A stretch of 9,590 nt of DNA, taken from CAYLNM01 sp964385045 (lineage in GTDB: Bacteria; Planctomycetota; Phycisphaerae; Phycisphaerales; SM1A02). Each line of letters begins with the position of its first letter. Position 1 is the stretch's first letter. The translations under genes and the position numbers were made by a program. The stretch is taken from assembly GCA_964385045.1 (NCBI GenBank), contig CAYLNM010000161.1, positions 1 through 9,590 on the forward strand. The letters are read 5' to 3'. The notes beneath the pieces were generated by a model. The model was not told the DNA's origin. It saw only the letters and a program-made list of their open reading frames with translations, and did not search any database. Below are positions 6,365 through 9,590 of this stretch, one piece after another.

Positions 6365-6375
6365 GGCTCCCTGCC
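6365..6375 (-). promoter_or_regulatory. Ribosome-binding site with embedded CsrA-type CAGGGA
   Basis: On the minus strand GGC-AGGGA-GCC can form a 3-bp stem with AGGGA in the loop. AGGGAG (6367-6372) is the Shine-Dalgarno site, seven bases from the ATG at 6359, and CAGGGA matches the CARGGA core recognised by CsrA. A protein bound here would block translation of its own gene. The stem is short and the motif is also simply a good ribosome site, so only the ribosome-binding role is secure. Confidence 0.5.
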
Positions 6376-6376
6376 T

Positions 6377-6402
6377 GGGGCCGCCCGGGGGCGGTGGGCC
6401 CC
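6377..6402 (-). promoter_or_regulatory. GC hairpin in the leader of the CsrA-receiver gene
   Basis: GGGGCC (6377-6382) pairs with GGCCCC (6397-6402) as a 6-bp stem, with a further CCC/GGG pairing possible inside the 14-base interval. It lies between the upstream GGA hairpin (6428-6444) and the ribosome-binding site, and could set the distance between two CsrA-type sites. G/C-rich stems arise readily in this DNA. Confidence 0.3.
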
Positions 6403-6427
6403 GGAGGCGGTGGGCATCGTGCCCGCG

Positions 6428-6444
6428 CCCGGATCCTTTCCGGG
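6428..6444 (-). promoter_or_regulatory. Leader hairpin presenting AAGGA: candidate CsrA autoregulatory site
   Basis: On the minus strand CCCGGA-AAGGA-TCCGGG forms a perfect 6-bp stem with the 5-base loop AAGGA. AAGGAU matches the ARGGAU part of the CsrA/RsmA consensus, and GGA in a small loop is the favoured binding form. It lies about 70-85 bases upstream of the start codon of the CsrA-receiver gene, and a second GGA lies in the ribosome-binding site. Paired sites of this kind, one upstream and one at the ribosome site, are known for CsrA-repressed mRNAs. Confidence 0.5.
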
Positions 6445-6452
6445 GCATGGGC

Positions 6453-6495
6453 AATCTACCGAGGGGGGATGGGGCCCGCCAGCACACCTTGTCAA
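6453..6495 (-). promoter_or_regulatory. Weak promoter candidate for the CsrA-receiver operon
   Basis: The minus strand contains a perfect TTGACA (6490-6495), rare in DNA this rich in GC, and a TAGATT (6453-6458) resembling a -10 box. They are 31 bases apart, too far for one sigma-70 promoter, so they cannot both belong to the same standard promoter. Starting from TAGATT, RNA would begin near 6446, just before the GGA hairpin. Confidence 0.2.
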
Positions 6496-6682
6496 CATCA
6501 CGGCTGACCAGGGGGTGACGGCGGCGCGGCAGTCCTCGCGACCGCTCGGTGCGCGGGCCGCACGACGTGGCCGGCGCCAGGCTCGCGGCGCGGACGGACG
6601 GCGGACCGCGCCGCCGTGAGGGGACCGGCGGGGATCGCGCAGGCGGCTCGGCGACAACGAGTTGCGTGACGCGCGCCGTCGC

Positions 6683-6723
6683 CGGCCGCGGGCGCCGCGC
6701 CGGCGGCGACCGGCCCGCGGCCG
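6683..6723. promoter_or_regulatory. 11-bp inverted repeat upstream of the pdh operon
   Basis: CGGCCGCGGGC (6683-6693) and GCCCGCGGCCG (6713-6723) are perfect reverse complements separated by 19 bases, which can hold a further small stem. The dyad ends 15 bases before a TGCTACCAT element, so a regulator bound to it would cover the -35 region of that candidate promoter. It could be an operator or a chance GC palindrome. Confidence 0.35.
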
Positions 6724-6737
6724 CCCCACCCCGGGCC

Positions 6738-6746
6738 TGCTACCAT
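6738..6746 (+). promoter_or_regulatory. Candidate extended -10 element of the pdh operon
   Basis: TGCTACCAT contains the TG-N extension and a TACCAT hexamer that matches TATAAT at four of six positions, including the first two and last two bases. RNA would start near 6753, giving a leader of about 120 bases. No convincing -35 hexamer lies at the normal distance, as expected for extended -10 promoters, but the call is weak. Confidence 0.3.
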
Positions 6747-6872
6747 GCGGGGTTCCACCCGCGGAGACCCCCCTCTGGAAGCGTCCGGAGGGCGCGTCGC
6801 CGCGCCCGCGGGTGGTCCACGAGTTGTCCACGGGCCGTCCCCGCGGCGGTCCTCGGCCCAGGGAACGAAGCC

Positions 6873-7970
6873 ATGACGACGGCCGCGACGTCCGCCCCCG
6901 CCGACGAGAACCGCGCCGGGCCCAGCACCTCCCTCTCCCGCGACACGCTCGTGTCGTGGCTCCGCGACATGATGCGGATCCGGGAGTTCGAGATCCGGAC
7001 GATGCAGGCCTACCAGAACCGTCTCATCGGCGGCTTCTGCCACGTCTACATCGGACAGGAGGCGGTCGCCGTCGGCTGCACCGCCTCGGTCGAGCCCCGC
7101 GATCCGATCGTCACCGCGTACCGCTGCCACGGCCACGGCCTCGCCCGCGGGCTCGAGCCGAAGTACGCCTTCGCCGAGCTGTTCGGCCGCATCGGCGGCT
7201 GCGCGAAGGGCAAGGGCGGCTCGATGCATTTCTTCGACGCCCGCAACGAGATGTACGGCGGCCACGGCATCGTCGGCGCGCAGACGCCGCTCGGGGCCGG
7301 CCTCGCCTTCGCGACCAAGTACGAGGACGAGGTGATGAACGGCGGGAAGAGCTCCCGCGTCACCCTCTGCTTCCTCGGCGACGGTGCGCTCAACCAGGGT
7401 GCCCTGCACGAGGCGATGAACCTCGCGGGGCTGCTCGACCTGCCGGTGATCTTCATCGTCGAGAACAACGGCTACTCGATGGGCACCTCGATCGCCCGCG
7501 GCACCACGATGGCCCACGACATCACCGTCAAGGCCCTCGGCTACGGCATGGACTCCGCGGTGATCGACGGCATGGACGTGCTGACGGTCTACGACGGCAT
7601 GAAGCCCGTGGTCGACAAGTGCCGCGCCGAGTCCCGGCCCGCCTTCGTCGAGATCCGGACGTACCGCTACAAGGGTCACTCGATGAGCGACCCGCGGAAG
7701 TACCGGACGAAGGAGGAGGAGCAGCAGTACGAGGAGCAGGATCCGATCGAGCGGCTCGCGGCGGTGCTCCGGGAGCGGCACGGCTGGTCCGACGAGGACA
7801 CCAAGGCCATGTCGAAGGAGCTTCGCGGCGAGATCCGTGACGCCTTCAAGTGGGCCGAGGACAGTCCCGAGCCGGCGCTCGAGGAGCTGCACCACGACGT
7901 CTACGTCGAGCGGTGGGGGCCGTACACCGGCACGAGCCTGCCGCAGTTCATGCGGGAGGCGCGGGGCTGA
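6873..7970 (+). CDS. pdhA: Pyruvate dehydrogenase E1 component, alpha subunit
   Basis: The 365-residue protein is the thiamine-diphosphate-binding alpha chain of an alpha2beta2 E1, which decarboxylates pyruvate and passes the acetyl group to lipoyl-E2. The TPP/Mg motif starts at Gly169-Asp-Gly171 and ends at Asn198-Asn199 in IVENNGYSMGT. YRCHGHG (83-89), GKGGSMHFF (113-121) and YKGHSMSDPRKYRTKEE (266-282) match E1 alpha; the last is the loop that carries the regulatory serines in mitochondrial enzymes. The motifs favour pyruvate over branched-chain 2-oxo acids. The ATG at 6873 is chosen because the usual family start lies just after it and upstream sequence is non-conserved; AGGGAA at 6860-6865 is a modest ribosome site. 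E1 beta follows after 103 bases, then E2, forming the standard operon order. Confidence 0.95.
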   Translation: MTTAATSAPADENRAGPSTSLSRDTLVSWLRDMMRIREFEIRTMQAYQNRLIGGFCHVYIGQEAVAVGCTASVEPRDPIVTAYRCHGHGLARGLEPKYAFAELFGRIGGCAKGKGGSMHFFDARNEMYGGHGIVGAQTPLGAGLAFATKYEDEVMNGGKSSRVTLCFLGDGALNQGALHEAMNLAGLLDLPVIFIVENNGYSMGTSIARGTTMAHDITVKALGYGMDSAVIDGMDVLTVYDGMKPVVDKCRAESRPAFVEIRTYRYKGHSMSDPRKYRTKEEEQQYEEQDPIERLAAVLRERHGWSDEDTKAMSKELRGEIRDAFKWAEDSPEPALEELHHDVYVERWGPYTGTSLPQFMREARG

Positions 7971-8035
7971 GGCCCCGGCGACTCCCCGCCGCGTCGCGTC
8001 GCCCACGTCCGGGCGTCGGGACCACCCGCACCGAC

Positions 8036-8051
8036 CGGGCCGCAGGGCCCG
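8036..8051 (+). promoter_or_regulatory. Intercistronic hairpin between pdhA and pdhB
   Basis: CGGGCC and GGCCCG form a 6-bp stem closed by a GCAG loop, 22 bases before the pdhB ATG. The 103-base gap codes for nothing recognisable. The hairpin may affect mRNA processing or pdhB translation; no T-run follows. Confidence 0.35.
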
Positions 8052-8073
8052 CGCCCCACGAGAGACCGCAGCC

Positions 8074-9057
8074 ATGGCCCGCCTGATCGAGTTCCGTGAC
8101 GCCCTCCGCGAGGCGATGAGCGAGGAGATGCGCCGCGACCAGCGCGTGTTCCTGCTCGGCGAGGAGGTCGCCCAGTACAACGGCGCGTACAAGGTCAGCA
8201 AGGGAATGCTCGACGAGTTCGGCGACCGCCGGATCATCGACACCCCGATCTCCGAGTCCGGCTTCGCCGGCCTCGCGGTCGGCGCCGCGATGCGGGGGCT
8301 GCGGCCGATCTGCGAGTTCATGAGCTGGTCGTTCAGCCTCGTGGCCGCCGATCCGATCCTCAACAACGCCCCGAAGATGCTCTACATGTCCGGCGGCCAG
8401 TTCGGCTGCCCGGTCGTCTTCCGCGGCAACGACGGGGCGGGCGGACAGCTCGGCTCGACCCACTCCTGGTGCGTCGAGGGTCTGTACTCCAACGTGCCCG
8501 GCCTCAAGATGGCGATCCCGTCGAATCCCTACGACGCCAAGGGGCTGCTCAAGACGGCGATCCGCGACGACGACCCGGTCTTCTTCCTCGAGTCCGAGCG
8601 CATGCTCGCGGACAAGGGCGACGTCCCGGAGGAGGAGTACGTCATCCCCTTCGGCCAGGCCGCGATCCGCCGCGAGGGCGGCGACTGCACGATCGTGAGC
8701 TTCGGCCGCCCGGTGAACTTCGCCCTCGAGGCGGCGGAGGAGCTCGCCCGGGAGGGCATCGACTGCGAGGTCATCGACGGTCGGACGATCCGTCCGCTCG
8801 ACATCGAGACCATCGTGCGGTCGGTCCGCAAGACGTCCTACTGCGTGGTGGTGGACCAGTCCTGGTCCTTCGCCTCGCCCGGCTCGGAGGTCGCCGCCCA
8901 GGTGCACCAGCGGTGCTTCGACGACCTCGACAACCACGTCGGCCGCGTGCACACCCACGACGTGCCGGCCCCGTACGCCTCGAACCTCGAGCAGGAGATG
9001 CTCCCGAACGCCCGCCGCATCGCGGAGTGCGTCCGGACGATCACCTACAACGCCTGA
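8074..9057 (+). CDS. pdhB: Pyruvate dehydrogenase E1 component, beta subunit
   Basis: The 327-residue protein is a full-length E1 beta chain, a transketolase-like pyrimidine-binding domain followed by the C-terminal transketolase domain. The TPP-activating glutamate is Glu61 in DTPISESGFAGLAVGAA. Other family blocks are EFMSWSFSLVAADPILNNA (81-99), YMSGGQFGCPVVFRGNDG (104-121), His130 in GSTHSW, VPGLKMAIPSNPYDAKGLL (141-159) and IDGRTIRPLDIETI in the C-terminal domain. It lacks the N-terminal lipoyl domain seen in some alpha-proteobacterial PdhB proteins. The start at 8074 (MARLIEFRDALREAM) fits the family start. The ribosome site is weak (GAGAG at 8060-8064), so translation may depend on the upstream gene. 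It forms a heterotetramer with PdhA. Confidence 0.95.
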   Translation: MARLIEFRDALREAMSEEMRRDQRVFLLGEEVAQYNGAYKVSKGMLDEFGDRRIIDTPISESGFAGLAVGAAMRGLRPICEFMSWSFSLVAADPILNNAPKMLYMSGGQFGCPVVFRGNDGAGGQLGSTHSWCVEGLYSNVPGLKMAIPSNPYDAKGLLKTAIRDDDPVFFLESERMLADKGDVPEEEYVIPFGQAAIRREGGDCTIVSFGRPVNFALEAAEELAREGIDCEVIDGRTIRPLDIETIVRSVRKTSYCVVVDQSWSFASPGSEVAAQVHQRCFDDLDNHVGRVHTHDVPAPYASNLEQEMLPNARRIAECVRTITYNA

Positions 9058-9081
9058 CCCCGGGCCGGGACACCGCGGAGC

Positions 9082-9116
9082 GCCCGCCGACGCGGGCACG
9101 TCCGTGCTCCGGCACG
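9082..9116 (+). promoter_or_regulatory. Two tandem hairpins between pdhB and the E2 gene
   Basis: GCCCGC-CGAC-GCGGGC (9082-9097) and CGTGC-TCCG-GCACG (9103-9116) are perfect short stems five bases apart. The second is a C(UCCG)G loop, of the stable UNCG type. They fill most of the 89-base gap after the pdhB stop. They may act as RNA-stability or processing elements that set E1 to E2 ratios; no T-run follows, so termination is unlikely. Confidence 0.4.
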
Positions 9117-9146
9117 CACCGGGCCTTCCACCGAGCGAACGACGCC

Positions 9147-9590
9147 ATGGCCATCGAGATCACCATGCCGCGCCTCTCCGACACCATGGAGACCGGCACC
9201 ATCATCAAGTGGAACGTCTCCGTGGGCGACGAGGTCTCCTCGGGCGACGTCGTCGCCGACGTCGAGACCGACAAGGCGACCATGGAGCTCGCCGTCTACG
9301 ACGACGGGACGATCGCGGCGATCACCGTCGAGGAGGGCACGTCCGTCGACGTCGGCACCGTGATCGCGGTGATGGCGGAGGAGGACGAGGACCTCGACGC
9401 GGCGAAGGCCGAGGCCTCGGGCAGCGGCGGGGCGGGCGCCTCGGGCTCCTCCGGCGGCGAGGCCTCCGCCTCGGCCGGCGGCGGCGGCGGCGCAGGCGGG
9501 GGCGGCGGCGGCACCGCGGTGGCGAGTCCGCCGCCCGCGTCGTCCTCCTCTGGCGGCGACGGCGGCGGTGCCCCGGCGGCGGCGCCAACG
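9147..9590 (+). CDS. pdhC: Dihydrolipoamide acetyltransferase (pyruvate dehydrogenase E2), N-terminal part
   Basis: The frame is open from the ATG at 9147 to the window end, giving 148 codons and no stop; the acetyltransferase core lies beyond. Residues 1-80 are a lipoyl domain: it starts MAIEITMPRLSDTMETGTI, and the lipoylated lysine is Lys43 in VETDKATMEL. The domain carries the swinging lipoyl arm between E1, E2 and E3. It is followed by a linker from about 87 that is rich in Gly and Ser, then Pro and Ala, before the expected subunit-binding domain. Known E2 linkers are usually Ala/Pro-rich, so the poly-Gly stretch at about 111-122 is notable. The ETDKA motif and position after pdhA-pdhB support PDH E2; other 2-oxo acid dehydrogenase E2 proteins share the domain. 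No strong ribosome site is seen (GAGCGAACGA). Confidence 0.9.
   Translation, partial: MAIEITMPRLSDTMETGTIIKWNVSVGDEVSSGDVVADVETDKATMELAVYDDGTIAAITVEEGTSVDVGTVIAVMAEEDEDLDAAKAEASGSGGAGASGSSGGEASASAGGGGGAGGGGGGTAVASPPPASSSSGGDGGGAPAAAPT

Larger units (their letters stand above)
6360..6872. other. Divergent intergenic control region
   Basis: This 513-base region separates the minus-strand CsrA-receiver operon from the pyruvate dehydrogenase operon. Its left part (6360-6495) holds the leader hairpins and weak promoter elements of the CsrA-receiver gene. Its right part holds an 11-bp inverted repeat (6683-6723) and a possible extended -10 (6738-6746) for the dehydrogenase operon. Bases 6500-6680 show nothing recognisable: no credible gene, tRNA or riboswitch. 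Confidence 0.55.

Noticed and set aside
6824..6832. TTGTCCACG as a DnaA box or origin element
   Set aside because: It is a single site with two differences from TTATCCACA, with no cluster, no AT-rich region and no dnaA or dnaN nearby.
6859..6864. CAGGGA before pdhA as a CsrA-type target
   Set aside because: It is a single motif with no evident hairpin and is explained by a modest ribosome-binding site.
6498..8366. Long minus-strand open frame antisense to the pdh genes
   Set aside because: It mirrors the codon bias of pdhA and pdhB and shows no domain motif; the plus-strand genes are unambiguous.
1..9590. CRISPR arrays, insertion sequences, tRNA or rRNA genes, phage genes
   Set aside because: I saw no spaced repeats of CRISPR type, no transposase or terminal inverted repeats, and no tRNA-like or rRNA-like sequence.

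Overview
The window is very GC-rich, with strong G/C third-position bias, long Ala/Pro/Gly-rich linkers and few strong Shine-Dalgarno sites. Together with a large CheB-CheR-PAS histidine kinase, small Rcp-type receivers, an orphan sigma-region-4 protein and a two-subunit E1 pyruvate dehydrogenase, this suggests a planctomycete, perhaps of the Phycisphaerae type. That placement is inference; there is no rRNA or marker gene here.

Layout: (1) 2-886 (+) is the 3' part of a VTT/TVP38 (DedA-like) membrane protein gene. (2) 1025-4654 (+) encodes a 1209-residue CheB-CheR-PAS-coiled coil-PAS-HisKA-HATPase sensor kinase. Its stop codon overlaps the start of a 157-residue single-domain receiver (4651-5124) in an ATGA junction. 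(3) 5125-5422 is a non-coding convergent gap with three hairpins; the strongest, at 5325-5364, probably ends transcription from both sides. (4) On the minus strand, 6359 down to 5423, lie two genes: an apparent CsrA-receiver fusion (5748-6359) and a 76-residue sigma-70 region-4-like protein (5423-5653). (5) 6360-6872 is the divergent control region. (6) 6873 to the window end (+) is a pyruvate dehydrogenase operon: E1 alpha, E1 beta and the lipoyl-domain start of E2, which runs off the window.

The most interesting locus is the minus-strand pair. The fusion joins a CsrA-type RNA-binding domain, with its RNA-contact arginines in place, to an intact receiver with a phosphorylatable Asp. This looks like a translational regulator whose RNA binding could be switched by phosphorylation. 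Its own leader has a GGA-in-loop hairpin (6428-6444) and a CAGGGA at its ribosome-binding site. The 94-base gap before the sigma-4-like gene has six GGGA motifs, one in the loop of a perfect 7-bp hairpin. The simplest model is that the neighbouring kinase, or another one, phosphorylates the CsrA-receiver, which then controls translation of its own mRNA and of the sigma-4-like protein. The domain calls rest on sequence motifs; the circuit is inference.

The pyruvate dehydrogenase genes are ordinary metabolic genes, probably unrelated to the signalling genes except for sharing the divergent intergenic region.
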